From positions 62,001-126,000 of the forward strand of contig JAEHOE010000177.1 in assembly GCA_016858145.1 (NCBI GenBank): DNA of 64,000 nucleotides, written 5' to 3'. A model generated the notes under the pieces. That model worked only from the letters and a program-made list of their open reading frames with translations, had not been told where the DNA came from and did not search any database. Of this stretch, positions 1 to 12,587 are shown one piece after another (positions within the stretch are counted from its first letter, which is position 1; the number at the start of each line of letters is the position of its first letter). Source of the DNA: Edaphochlamys debaryana. Taxonomy: Eukaryota > Chlorophyta > Chlorophyceae > Chlamydomonadales. Both the position numbers and the translations under genes were made by a program.

Positions 1-3000
1 GCCCCCGCCCCCACCTGGTGGAAGTCCTCGTCCAGCCAGCCCCGGAAGCCGCGGCCGTTGCCGCCCACGTAGTCCCCCAGGTACAGGTGCTTGTAGTGGT
101 CAGAGTCGAAGGCGTCGGGGTCGGCGGCGTTCAGGTCGACTTGGGGGGGGGTGGAGGGGCGTGGGGCAGGGGGCACGGAGGGTGTGAGTACCCGAGCGGG
201 GACGGGCGGGCGATGCGAGGGCTTCTCGTGCGAGCAGGGTGCGTGTGGTCTCGGGCAGAGGCCAAGGCGTCAGGGTAGGAGGCGTGCTGGTCGACCGGAC
301 GGGGCGGGGAGGAGGGGCCGGTATGGGGAAGGGGGGCAACGATGCGGCGGGAGATCACGCCCGACCTGGACAAGAGGAAGAGGAGTCCGTTCGGGGCGCC
401 CAGTACGAAGGTGCTTCCCTGGCAAACCATTTCAGTCTGCCCTACAGCCCGCGGCCACGCCTCCATGACCAGCGAGACCGCTCCCCCGCCGCTCCCCGCC
501 CCGCCCCACCACCCACTTCCGTGCTCGTGCTCGTCCGCGGATCCCGCCAGGATCTCGGCGGTTGCATCCAGATCCCCGAACTCGTCGTACTGCAGGCGGC
601 TGAGGAACATGTCCAGATCCACGTCGGATCCCAGGCCCTCGCCCGCCGCCGCCAGCTGCTCAGCCGTCACGTCGCCTGCAAGAGACGCGAGATGCAAGGG
701 CCGGAGTCGCGTGGGGACGACGGCACATGGCCAAGGGTGGTGGGTCATGGAAGGGGGGATGCGCTGTGCCCTGGTTGATCCCGGATGCAATCAGGGCGGC
801 TCAGGGTCACAGCGGCCAGGAGACCCGGGAGGCCTGCCAGTGACTGTCCGCATGCCCGGAGGCAGGGGCCGAGCGAGCGGTAGCGAGGGAGAGGTAGGGG
901 AAGTTGGGCTCAGCGCGAGGTTGTCCGCGAGCAGCCCTTACAACGGAACCCATGGGCCATGCTGGCGAGTGGCGAGAGGCAGAGGCACGGCAGGGGCGCG
1001 GCTGTTCAAGTTTATCCCGATCCCAGCAGCGTGCACGCACCGTCGGGGTTGGTCAGGCCGGCGGCCTCCAGGCGGGCCCGCTCCGCCTCGAAGGCGGCCT
1101 GCGGGAGGCGGGGTGGGGCGGGGTGTGGGGTGGCGGGGGGGTGGGGCGGGGTATGGGGTGGCGGGGGTGGCGGCGGGGTATGGGGTGGCGGGGGGGGGGG
1201 GGACGGGGTATGGGGTGGCTGCGCTGAGCGGGACAGACCAGGGCTGTCGGTGAGACGAGCACCAGTATAAAGGGTTGGGGGTGGGAAGCTGACGTGGCGG
1301 CCGGGACAGCCCTCGCGTTCTTCCCCATCACCCCTGCTGCCACCTCCGCCCTGCCCGGCCCCGTGCGAAATCCACCCGCAGCCCCCATCGCCCCTCTACA
1401 CAGCTCCCTCGGCCCCACCTGGGCCGCCTCGAACTCGGCCTGTGTGGCCGCGTCGATGCCCTCGCCCTCGCCCAGCGCCAGGCCCTCGCCGTCCAGCTGG
1501 GGGTCCACGCCCCCGCCGCCGCCCACCGCAGTGGCGGTGTCCACCTCCTGGACCTCAAAGATGTCGAACGACTCGGCCGCCTCCTTCGAGATCTGCCGTA
1601 CAGATGCGGCGGATCAGGTAAGGGGAGGGGAGGGGAGGGAAGGGGGGCTTGGTTCGCAGCAGTGGAAGGTCGGCGGTTGCTCTGCGGGGAGAGACCCTGC
1701 AACCCGAAGCGCATCCAGCCAACCACAACCCGCATCCGCAGCGAAAACCTCCTGGCACCCAGCACCCAGCACAACCGCACGCCATCGCCCCTCACCACGA
1801 CCCCACTCCAGGGCCCCAACACGCCATCACCCCACCATCCCCCACCCGCTGCCTGCGTCGCGCCGCCCGGCCCCCACCACAATCACACAAGCCCAAACAC
1901 AGCACCCGCCGCACCCCCACACCAGCAGCCCCCCCCCACCCCCAACCCCAGCCATGCTACCTGCGTGGCGCCGCCCGGCCCCGCCTCCACGGTGGCGGTT
2001 CCCTCGGGCACGGCGGACCGCGATGTGGAGGTGGTGGTGCCGTCGGGCTTGACGGTGGTGGTCTCGGTGGTGGTCACCCCGGAGGCGGGGTCGGTGCTGA
2101 CGACGGTGGTGGTCTTGGAGCCGTCGGGGTTGGTGGTGGTGGTGGTGGTGGTGGTGGTGGTGGCTCCGCCCTCGGCCTGCATCAGCCGCCGCCGGGCCCC
2201 CGCGCCGCGGCCGCCGCCCAGGCCGATGCCTGAGGCCGCCTGGAGGGGCAGAGGGAGGGGGAGGGGGTGCGGAGGGTGGGAGGGGTTGGCCGGGGGACGA
2301 GAGAGGGGCGAGGATGGATGGTGGGGTAGGGCCGGGGTGGCCCGGTGCCGCCACTTGGGCAGCAGTTGCCAACCCCAACGCCCAGGCCCCCGCCGGCCCG
2401 CCGCACTCGGCCGTGCACCTCACAACATGCTCCTACCCACACTGCGAAAGACCCAAGGACCCACCTCCTGCCCGTCCTGCAAGCCAATCTGAACCCCCCT
2501 GCAAGCCCACCCACCCCGCCCTCGCTCTCGCCCTCGTCCATCGACATGAGCCGCCGCCTGCTGCCGCTGGCGCCGCTGCTGCCGCTGGCGCCGCCGTCCG
2601 CCTTCTTCTGCTCAGCCACCATGGCCATCACGGCGTCGTAGAATACGGCGTTAGTAAGGCGCGCCTCCGCCATCAGCTTGTCGGCCGCGGTGTCGCCGTA
2701 CTTGGCCCTGCAAGGGGCGAGTACGGCACGTGAAGAGCACGGGGCTGACTTGGCCAATCACAGCGCAGACGGCACGCAAGACCTGGCAGAATGGACAGGC
2801 TGTCGGGTTAAGTCGGAAAGCAGGGCCCGCAATCGGAGATACCCAAGGTGGGACACCTGGACATCCCCCATCTGCACTTCACGTGCGGCGCGGGATGGAA
2901 TGAAGCGCGCCATCTCCCAATGCCTTGTTCACCGCCTGGTCCGCCCTCCGCTCGCCCTCCAGTCAGGCACTGCCCCCACGCCCCACCTCCCCCACCCGTA

Positions 3001-6000
3001 CTCCAAGATCTGCTAGGCTGGCACACGATCCACCTCGCCCCCCAGCCCCAAACCCCCGCCCCCAAGCCCCCACCCCCAAGCCCCTCCAAGCCCCCCTCCG
3101 ATCCCCCACCCACCCCCTCCGTTCCCCCACCTGTACTCGCTGATCTGCTTGACGAACTTGCGCACGCGCTCCGTCATGGAGTTGGTGCCGCCAGAGCCGC
3201 CGGTGGGGGTCTTGGCCTGCGCGTCGCGGTCGCCCTTGGCGGCGCGGGTGAGGGGCTGGGGGAGGGAGGGGGGGGCGGAAGGGAGGTGAGGGGTGGAGCG
3301 TGAAGGAGGGAGAGAGGGGCCGGGAGCATGCCTGTCTGCCCCACGCCCTCCGCCCAACCTCTGCGCTGCAGCCCGCGCAGCACCTCTGCTGGACACAGGG
3401 ATGACGCCTGGCCGCCCCTTCCCCACCCCAGCCACTCCCGACCGCACCTCCAGCTTCTCCCCCCTGTCGCCCCTCTGTCCCCCGGCTCAATCCCCCTCCC
3501 GCTGCGACGTCACCCTGCCAGCGCCGGCGTGTTTGCACGCAGCCCCCAAACTCCCCCACCCCCCACCCCAAAACCCCGCCCCCCCGCATACCTTGCCCAG
3601 GTCCGCGTGTGCGTCCGGGTGGGTGTGGTCGAAGGGGTCCGTGGGGTCTAGACCCACGTACCAGTCCTGGGGTGGGGTTGAGGTGGAGAAAGGTGTTTGA
3701 GCGGGATTGCTTCACGTCAGGAAGACAGAGGAGGGGGCGAGAGCCAGCATGGCGGCGGGGGAAGCCGCACGGCTGCCTATACGGGTGCCCTTCACTTCTC
3801 ATCCTCGACGCCTTGCCGCCCCTCCGTCGTCGCGCCTAAAACGCCTCTATCTCCCGTTCCCTCGCCCCCTGTCCCTACCTTGCGCACGCGCAGGCGACTG
3901 ATCTGGATGCCCTCGCGCATCTTGTCACCCTGTCAGCGAGAGAGGGGGGGAGCGGGCAGGAAACGATCAGGCCGGAGCACAACGATTGTGGTCTCGCCTC
4001 AGCCTGCTGCTCTGGCCCCGCGACGCTCCCCGAACTGGCGCCATGCGGCCTTGCGCCATGCTTCCTCCGACCAAACCCAAGGGCATCCCCACCGTGTCCT
4101 TGTAGAAAAGGATCTGCCCGTCGTACGTCGCCAGCAGTACGTCCCGTACACCGTCAAAGTCGACGTCGTATAGCAGCGGGGAGGCGTGGACCGACGAGGA
4201 ATGGAAGGCAGGCCACCCGACCGCCTGACCGCCGTTGGGGCCCTCCAGGACCTAACGAGGAAGCGGTCAAGGTCCGGGTATGGGTGTGAGGGTACGGGGC
4301 TTCGGGGGCAGGCGCGGCCCGATCTACTTGTCCGTCGCCCTCCACTCGCCCCGTGCAGTCCCCGCCCGGCCTCCTCAATGCACACATGCAGGCAGGGACC
4401 ACGAAAGAGCGGTAGACCCCGTCTGGCCAGCTCAAAGACCTATACGGCACTGGTTCCTCGCCCTTTTCCCGCCCCGTTGTAAGCCCGCCTAGCCGCGCAC
4501 GCACCTCCAGATAGTGCACGAAGGATGGCACGATGATATCGCGCCTGCATGGGGAAGTGTGCGGACGGCAGGGGTCGGGACCTGCGTGCCGGGCACCTCC
4601 GCAGTCCGCACCTCCTGCCCCATCTGTCACCCCAAGGCAACGCATCCCGCACCCCTGCAGCCCCTCCCAACCCTCCCACACGGCCCCCCTTGACCCCCGC
4701 GACACGCACTACAACCGGCTCACACTACCCTATTACGCGCCCCCCTCCGCACCCACACTCCAGCCTCGCTACCCTCTCGCTGCCAAACACGCCCCCCTGC
4801 CAGCCCCTCTCCCCGCCCCTTCCCCGCCCCCGCCTCGCCTGCCGTCCGCGTGCAGGTCCGTGATGAGGGGCGTGGCGTACACGGAGGAGGTGGCCTCCGT
4901 CATCCACCCCAGGTCCAGCCGGTGCTTGCCGCAGTGCTGCGCGCCGGGCACCGGGCCCTCGTGCTGGCTGCGGGGACGGAGGGGGAAGGAGGGAGGCGGC
5001 GAGAGGGCGGGGGAGAGGGGGAGGGAGGCTCACAACGTGAGCCCTTGCGCTGCCCTGGCCTCTCCCTTCCCAAGCTGATCTTGCCTCTGCTGCTGCCCCC
5101 CGCTCGCACAGAGCTGTTCCTTCCGCGCGCTCCCTACCTCTCCCGTACCACCAGAACAATCCTCCTTACGTTCCCGCACTGCCCCGCAGACCACATCCGC
5201 AACCCCAACCGCAATTGCAACCGCAACAGCGACCCACATGTCCCCCTCCTTGTCCAAATCCGCCTTGCGGTCCCGGTACTTGTTGTCGCCCGAAACCTCC
5301 TTGAGCTGAGGGTAATTGGCATCGAGAAAGTAGGGCGTCGAGGGACACGGGTGTGGCAGGCGGCCAGGTCAAGGCTGGCTCACGCCCCAGCAGCGTGGTA
5401 GACGCGTAGAAGGCTGTGGGCCCAGGGGGGCTGGAGGGGACAGGAGTCGCAGGATACGTGCGGTTCGAGTGCAAGGGACCCCTGAGTGGCCGAGGCCCCT
5501 TATGCCTGCCGCGCAAGGCACGGGCCCCAGCCACAGCGCGCCGTGTACTGTGCTCCTCCCCCGGACACTGCCTGCTCCCTGCTGCTGTTGAGCTGACAGT
5601 TGGTCGTAGTCTAGTGAGGCTCCCTCTCTTCCGGACAGCAGCACGGTACTCGACGTAAGAGGTTGGTTTACCCTGGCACTCCTGTACCCCCACGTATCCT
5701 GCCTGCCACCCTCCACCAGCCCCTAGAAAGCTACCTTGGCTTCGGCTTAACTAGCATAAGTAGGCTAGCCGGAAGGTCTTGCCATGCTCTTGCCTCCCAA
5801 CGCCTGGCCGGCTTGGTTTTCCAAACACCCCCCCTGGCATCCCCCAGCCGCAACACCCGACCCAACCCGCCGGCCATAGGGCGACACGCGGAGCACCATT
5901 GTGTGTAACCTGCTTGCCTGCTTGTCATGTGCCACGGCCGTTGAGAGCTGTGCCAGCGCGCCGAGCGGAGCCGCGGCGATGCAGACGACCAAAGCCACAG

Positions 6001-6055
6001 CAGCCGCGCACGAGACGCGCAGCCCGAGACCGGGCCGGTGTCGCCGGCTCGGCAT
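1..6055 (-). CDS. DEX1: DEX1-like FG-GAP/integrin-alpha-like repeat protein, 5' part only
   Basis: Partial gene; the 3' end lies beyond base 1. Exons in transcript order: 5910-6055, 5238-5305, 4839-4967, 4505-4544, 4093-4251, 3879-3929, 3592-3666, 3131-3255, 2515-2707, 1961-2239, 1419-1592, 1041-1098, 517-675, 15-139. Phases agree at every junction except exon 1/2, where the exact donor is unsettled. Exon 1 encodes a signal peptide (MPSRRHRPG then a hydrophobic stretch ending GALAQ). Later exons match plant DEX1 in order: [99 protein letters not shown] and DVDFDG are the Ca-binding type loops of FG-GAP repeats. About 590 residues are present. A low-complexity linker with ten Thr in a row sits where plant DEX1 is also poorly ordered. 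Plant DEX1 is a membrane protein needed for pollen exine patterning; algae make no pollen, so the role here is unknown. Confidence 0.85.
1109..1219. repeat. G-rich minisatellite in a DEX1 intron
   Basis: About four imperfect copies of a G-rich unit (core CGGGGTATGGGGTGGCGGGG) fill the intron just upstream of the 1041-1098 exon. The G runs could form quadruplexes in DNA; on the transcribed RNA the sequence is C-rich. Confidence 0.8.
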
Positions 6056-7042
6056 TCGTGAGACCTTGCCCGAGGAGCTTGCAGCTAGGCGGCAATTCAG
6101 TCAGTGTGTCGCTACGGAAACGGATCGATCGGTCCTCAAAGCGAAACAATGCAACGTCTTTCCCTAAAGTATGAGGTATGCACGACGTAAGCGATGTAAT
6201 ATGGCAGCGCAGAGTGAGCGCAGAGGAAGCTCTCCTAGCAGTGTTGCGCAAGCGCAGCTCGGTCCCGACGTCTTTCCCTGCGGTGCGAGTGTCACAGATG
6301 TCGAAGCTGTGGGCTTTGGCGCCTATGTTGCATCGCGCGGTCAACAGCCCGGGTGTATTGCCCGCGTGTCCGTGCCGGCTGCCCGGCCCCCCCGCGTGCA
6401 GCCCCCCTTCCCCTCCACACGTCTCCACGTCTCAGGCCCGAACCCCATACCCCCTTCCCGCCCTTGCACGCCAGTCTTCATTGCCGCTAAGTACCTCGCA
6501 CCAATCGTCCCCACTCCACCTTCCCGACCTCCTGCGTTCTAGCAAACCCCCTTCGCGAGACATGGCTCCGGCTGTGCTCACAATCGAGCGGGCAACTCTT
6601 GGCCTGACGCCCGAATACCAGAACCACCAGCAGGATACACAGCAGAACACACCCAAAACTGACTACGGTACGTGTAGAGTTGCGGGCCTTCGCCGGTGAA
6701 CTCGCGCCCGGCTCCCCCATGCTTGCCTTGGGATGCCTGCACCTCGTTGGTTTTACCCCTGCCCCCAATCCTTGATAACGTATCGCTACACGAAGTCTCC
6801 AGAGCTCATTGTGTGTGGTGGGTATTTGTCCAGGCCCATGTGGCACCCAGAACTTCCTGGTGGCGGTTGATCATGGGACGTAGTTGCGAGATGACAGGTG
6901 ACACGAACACGATGACCCGGTTACAGGAAAGCACTTATCTACATACATAGCAAGCAGACATACAGGCGACTGCTCGCGTGCTCGCTCGTAGTCAAGCCAG
7001 TTCACCCACCCGCGTAACCCAGGCCACATCCTTGTGCTCGCG
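6056..7042. promoter_or_regulatory. Shared 5' region of two divergent genes
   Basis: About 1 kb separates the start codons of the DEX1-like gene (leftward) and the FMN reductase gene (rightward). It must hold both 5' UTRs and promoters. I see no convincing TATA box or conserved operator, and the short ORFs inside lack recognisable similarity. Confidence 0.5.
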
Positions 7043-10000
7043 ATGGCAACGATGCTCCTCCGCCGCAGCGCCTCGAGCGTGGTCGCCCGCAGGGCTGTGC
7101 TCGCTGCACCAGTGAGTGCTCCGGCAGTCCCAAACGCGCGTCCCAGGGCGTAATCACCTTTTCGCACGAGCGTTCGGCGTTGTTGCCCACACGACCGGGG
7201 AGCGCATGTTTGCGCGCATGAGTGGCTGACGCTTCATGGCGACAGAATAGCGAGCAAGTCCGCACGATGCAGAGCGGGCGCGAACGCGCCAACCCGCCGT
7301 GCCACGCACCGAAAGTTCCTCGCCCTCTGCCCCCTCGCATTCCTCCTCCCGTTCCCCCCTCCACCCTGACTCCTCCCGCCCACCCCGCAGGCCCGCCCCT
7401 CCCGGTCCCGCTGCCTGGCCACGGTCACCTCCGCCTCCGCCCAGCCCATCCACATCGCGGCAATCTCGGGCTCCCTGCGCAAGGGCTCCACCAACACTGG
7501 TGGGGCAGGGCCGTGCTGTGCTGGGCCGTGCGGGTACGGTGTGGGACCCCGGCTCACGCGCCCGCTGAATGCGCTGGTCTGTGCGGAGGAGTGAAGCTAC
7601 TTCGGTCCCAGCTATCCGGGTTGATTCGCGCTGCCGGGAAGGGGGCAGACGGGGTGGGGTGAGAAAGGATTCTGGTGACCCTTGTCAGCTTTGTCAGCGG
7701 CACAAGGCTCCCCGCTCCAAAGGCGTCGCCTGAGATGCAGCATTTCTGTGTGACTGCGTCCGGTACACCCCTCCCCTCCCCTCCCCGGTGTGCACTCGTC
7801 ACCTCTTGTCCCCGGCCTCGACTCCCCCTCCCCTGCCCCTCCCCTGGCTCCCGCTGCCCCGCAGGCCTGCTGCGCGCTGCCGCCAAGAACCTGCCCGAGG
7901 GCGTCACGTTTGAGATCGTGGACATTGGGGGGCTGCCCACCTACAACGACGACATCTGGCAGGTGTGAGGGCCCGGTCGTACGGCAGCCGTACGGGGTAG
8001 TGAGGGGTGCCCCGTACGGCAAGCTGCAGATGATGCGCAACTTGGACGCCGCCGGATGCATGTATTGGTACGGCAGCGATGATGTGCCAGTCAGGAGAGG
8101 GCGTGCCAAGGCCCGTGAGCAAGAGGGGCACATCTGCCGAAACCCACCGCCCCCTCCAAACCCTCCCCCTCCCCCCCTCCAGGACACAAACGACGAGTCG
8201 GTGATTCCCGAGGCCATCCGCACCTTCCGCGCCAAGGCAGGGAGAGAGGGGGGGACGGGGAAAGGGGAGGAGGGCCGCGCAGCGGTGTCTGTGCAGCGTT
8301 ACATTTGAATGAGCTGGAGGTTACCGCTGAGGGTACTAGTAGCGGTAAAAGGCATTCAGGGTCTGCGGGACGCGGCCCTAAGCAGATCGCCCTTCCCTGC
8401 CCATCCCTGCCATCACCTGCATCTCTGAGCACCCCCTTCTGCGCCCGCCTCCCCCACCCTTCCCCGCCCCCCAGGTCCTCAAGGCCGATGCGCTCCTGTT
8501 CGCGTGCCCCGAGTACAACCTGGGCGTCACGTCGGCCCTCAAGGTGGGAGAGGGACGGGGGGCAGAGGGGCACTTGCGTTTCGCGTGGGCGCCCCGCTCG
8601 CACGCGCTCCCTCCCCGCGCTGCGCCGCCCCCGACCCACCGGCGTGGCCCGTGCGACCCAACATCCCCCACCCACAAAGGAGCAAGCCCAGACTGCTCCG
8701 CATCTCTGTGGTTTGAAACGCGTCGGGTCACCTTTCCCCGAGAGAAAGCGCCGCCCGCGACCCACACGCGATATCAGTTCCCCCCGCCTCTCGCCCCCCC
8801 CCTCCGCGTTTTCCCTCAGGCCGCCATTGACTGGGGCTACTGCCCCCACGGCCCCAACGTGTTTGACGGCAAGGCCGCAGCTATCGTGGGATCGGGCGGC
8901 GGCGGCGGCACGGGTGAGCGGCCCTGGCGGGGCAGCCTTCTGGGGCGGGATTAGGTTTTGCCAGGACGATTGGGGAAGAGGAACCCACTCCCGCCCCAAG
9001 AGCAGACTGCTTGGAGTTTGCGGCTGGGATCCATGGGCTCCGCCCACCCTGTCCGCCCCTCCTCCAGCTGCGCCCGAATCCGCCGGCCATCCTGTCCCTG
9101 CACTTCACGCCCCTCGCCTCATCCGGTGATCACCTGATCGACCCCCGGCCCCCCGGCCCGCCTCCCCCTTGCCCCTCCCACCCACCCTCCCACCCACCCG
9201 CCAGCCCGCGCGCAGACGCAGCTGCGCACCATGGGCCCCAACATGAACGTGTACTTCGTGAACGGGCCGGACGTGTGGGTGGGGGTGGGGGTTGGGGTGG
9301 GGTAGGGGTAGTGGTAGAGGTCTGTCTGGGCTGTCTGGCTGTAGCGTTCAAGACATTGCTCTGTTGTCTCCTTAAGCAGATCACTGCATGACCAGTGCGG
9401 CATATGCCTATGCGCTCGATCATTTTGTTGTTGGATGCGGGATTCCAATGCTGTGTGGGGCCTTGCCACATACGCGCGCCCTCGTGCCCCCTCCTCGCCC
9501 CCTGACCCCGCCCACCCCCCCACCCCCCCGCCCCCCTGCAGCGCCCTCAAGCGCTACGAGAACCCGCAGTGGTTCAGCGAGAGCGGTGCGTCGCCGCCGG
9601 CGAGAGGGCGGGTGGAGCCGGGGGAGGGGGACGTAGCAGGGCAGGCTACGGGCCTTTGGGGCGTACGGCGGCGATCACAGTCACGACTTCTTCCGCTCGT
9701 CATCCCCGTCCCCCCACCCACCCCAGGGGACCTTCTGGACCCATAGGTGTCCCGCTGTATCACGGCCCCTTCGACACGCGCACACGCGCACGCATCCATA
9801 CACACACACGCTTACCCCTCCCCATCCCTTGACCTCTCCAATGTCCAATGCCCCCCCCCCCAAGGCGACCTGCTGGACCCCAAGGTGGAGGGCAGTGACC
9901 TCGCCCCCGCCCCCAGCGCACACGCCCGTAAACACACACGCGTTACCCCACCTTCCCCTTCCGTGACCCCTCCGATGCCCCCCCCCAGGCGACCTGCTGG

Positions 10001-10074
10001 ACCCCAAGGTGGAGGGGTGGGTCAAGAACAAGGTGGCGGACCTGGTCACCCTCGCGCGCAAGCTCAAGGCCTGA
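7043..10074 (+). CDS. NADPH-dependent FMN reductase / quinone reductase family, organelle-targeted
   Basis: Nine exons with consistent phases: 7043-7111, 7391-7499, 7865-7962, 8183-8236, 8475-8543, 8820-8913, 9205-9274, 9542-9585, 9989-10074; about 230 residues. The N-terminus MATMLLRRSASSVVARRAVL is basic, rich in Ser/Ala and without acidic residues, as in mitochondrial or chloroplast targeting peptides. The mature part starts near PIHIAAISGSLRKGSTNTG, the FMN-phosphate loop of the flavodoxin-like fold. It continues with FEIVDIGGLPTYNDD, CPEYNLGVTSALKAAIDW and QLRTMGPNMNVYFVN, all family hallmarks. These enzymes use NAD(P)H and FMN for two-electron reduction of quinones, azo dyes or metals. 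Intron 4 has a GC donor (GCCAAG then GCAGGG). The last intron contains two degraded copies of the start of the last exon. Confidence 0.9.
9720..10016 (+). repeat. Three tandem copies of the final-exon acceptor and exon start
   Basis: The segment that starts the last FMN reductase exon (GCGACCTGCTGGACCCC, encoding GDLLDP) occurs at 9989 (used), 9865 (near perfect, preceded by C-run and AAG) and 9727 (diverged, followed by an in-frame TAG). The C-rich intron sequence before copies two and three is also similar, so the unit of about 124-138 bp includes intron and exon. Confidence 0.8.
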
Positions 10075-10626
10075 GGGCCGAGGGGGGCTGAGACCTGGAG
10101 AACGGGGCCCGTGCTCATGCAAGGCGGCCCTCGCGCGGGAGCTGGAGGCAGGTTGGGGCTGCAGCCCAAGGCGCAACGAAGCGAGCGAGCGCACAGCGCC
10201 GCCCGTTCCCCCCCCCCTTCAAGCACCGGGGCGTGCCGCGGGCTGGGGTCCGGGCTCAGGGCTGCGGGGCTGATGGCCCGGCGCTGCCGCTGAATTGCAC
10301 GGAGGCGGACAGCTGGGGGGGCCTGGGGGCAGTGCCCAGCGCCGCCTTTCACCTGCAAAGGCCGCACGCGGGCGGGCGCTGAGGCCGAGCCGGTTTGACA
10401 GGGGAGGTGTGCAGGCGAAGGAGCTCCTGGTGTGCGGGGGGGGGCAGCTTGCTGGCACTCCAGTACAAGGGACGGGCCAGCGAGCGATGGAGGCGGGGGC
10501 TTCAGGCCGGAGGGCGGAGGGGCATGATGGGCATGATGGCTGAGCCCAGGCTAGAACTATCGAGCATCCTCATGCGGGTGCGGTTGAAGCTGTGGTGGAG
10601 GTGGCAGTTCTGGGTTAACAAGAGGC

Positions 10627-10631
10627 TGTAA
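10627..10631 (+). terminator. TGTAA poly(A) signal
   Basis: TGTAA lies about 550 bases after the FMN reductase stop codon. It is the usual green-algal polyadenylation signal and fits the 3' UTR length common in Chlamydomonas. Confidence 0.55.
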
Positions 10632-12587
10632 GGACTACGGGTCCTGCGCGCAAGACCACAAAGGCCCCGGTTGTTCAGGCTTCAGGCACCCTAAGCCCCA
10701 GGGCCTGCTGCCCTTGCCTCGCGCCACCGTGAGGCGAAGGCAGGTGACCGCCAGCCAGCGCCCTTGCCTGTGGCTGTCACGGGGTCCTACAGGTTTCCGG
10801 TATGGTACAGCCCTGCGCGTGGGGCCACGGCACGCACACCCGCATGCACAGAACCAGCGCGTCTCCCACCACTGGGACCACCACCACATCACTGACCAGC
10901 AACTTCCCGGCCACAGCTGTGTAGCGCGTCCATCCCGGAAAAAGGGCCAAGCCAATTACGCCCCCACCAGACCTTCCCCATGGGCCGGGCTAGGCAACGG
11001 CGCTCCGTCCGCTGCCCTCGCTCATGCCGCCGTAGCTCAGCCGGCCGCGCGCCGGCGCCAGCGGCTTGCGGGCGGCGCCGCGCTGTCTCCTCGGGGCGCA
11101 CTACCCTCTCCGCTGCCCTCCGCTCTCCGCCCGGAGGTCGCTTCACGCTCCTCCATCGGCGGCACCCTCCCTCCCTCCCTCCTTCCCTCCCTGGCCTTGG
11201 CCGGGGTCCTGCCCCGAACCCTGGCCAGGGCCCTGCCCCGAGCCCCACACGCTACTAGGTTGCCCTTGCCCCAGCCTGAAACCCATGCTAGCCCATGCCA
11301 ACCACGTGGCACACGGCAGCCGCCGGCAGCCAAGCCGCGCTGAATGCGGACCCCCTACCGCCTCACTCCCGTCAGCTCCGCTCCTCCGCTTGCGTGCTTG
11401 CCCCGGGAACGCACAGGCGGCGGTGAAGTGCGCATCTAGCGACTTGAGCAGGGGATGTGATGAAGCCAAACAGGCCCTTGCCAATGGCACAAACCCTCCC
11501 CTCCCCCGTGCCTGGATAATCGCCAAGCACGCATCCCCACCACTGTGAACGCCCATTTCCGTAATAAGAAGAATAATTGACCCATCAAGGCTTGGCAGGC
11601 AAAGTCTAGCCAGGCACAGCCGGTTCAGGCACAGTTCCTTTAATCCGCCGATGAGTTCCCTGGAATGGGCCACGCGACGGCGTGTCCGTAACCTGGCTCA
11701 AGGGCTGAGGCATCCAAGCTCCCAGACATCAGGCTTCTCAGCAAACAGCTAACCGTGTAACGGCAAACCGCAACAGTGCAACCTCAAGCCATGCAGCCCG
11801 GCGTTGCAACGCTGGCCGATGCCAATCCCGGCCCTGCAATATTCCTTTGTCCTATGCAACCCCTGGCGCACGTGCACGCAGTAACCCTTCGCCATCCCAT
11901 TCGGGTGCGGCCCCCCCAAACACAGAACCCACACTCAACACCCAGGGGACTCGGCTATTTCCCTGACATCGGGCAGCCACCCTTGTCCCCCACTCTGGGC
12001 AGTGGCTCAATGCCAAGTGACAAAGCATGAAGGGATAGTCATCAATTGTTCAAGGGAAAGCTCTTGAGGAACTTTGGGCAAATCTTTCTCAGCGCCTCAC
12101 TTCCACATCCCGCCCAGCGCTGCACCCACGTAGGGGCGGCACCGCATGGTGGGTTTGCTTCTGGCAGCAGGCATTGTGACCTCACAATGACACGCTGGGT
12201 CGCAACCACGAGGTTCTGAATCCCTTAACTTGAGCGCAGGGTAGTGCATAGTGTACCACCGCCTTAAACCCATTCCAGAGCGCGCCAGATAAGCGCATTC
12301 AACCACACTACAACTTCTTGATACTTGAATACTTGTTGCTCGACACGGAAATTGGTGTTCTGCGACCCACGATCCAACCAACCAGTGCTATGCCACCAGC
12401 AGTGCGCCCGAGCTGCCCGGCGGTTTGTCATGTGGGCCTCCCAATCCAGGTGTACATACGGCACCCAGTGATGCGGGGCGCCGTACCGTTTTGTGCATAC
12501 CGGTGCCATACGCACTGGTCAGGCCCGTCCCGACCGCCAGCCTGCCCAACGCATCCAGTGGCTGGGTAGCCAACAGGCCACGCTGGG
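10632..12587. other. Intergenic, no gene recognised
   Basis: Holds the 3' side of the leftward pseudokinase gene and unassigned DNA. ORFs of up to about 200 codons here are of Ala/Pro/Arg composition with no recognisable domain. It contains one copy (11970-11987) of an 18-mer that recurs in two other intergenic regions. Confidence 0.5.
11970..11987 (+). repeat. Dispersed 18-mer, copy 1 of 3
   Basis: CGGGCAGCCACCCTTGTC is identical at 11970, 36164 and 45986. The surrounding bases are similar, more so for the two right-hand copies. Confidence 0.7.

Noticed and set aside
11026..11100. tRNA-like start (CCGTAGCTCAGCCGG)
   Set aside because: The anticodon and T arms cannot be folded from the following bases; chance match or very old SINE trace.
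10714..11343. 209-codon ORF in the 10.6-12.6 kb gap
   Set aside because: Ala/Pro/Arg-rich, no domain, no splice or poly(A) context, and equally long frames exist on the other strand.
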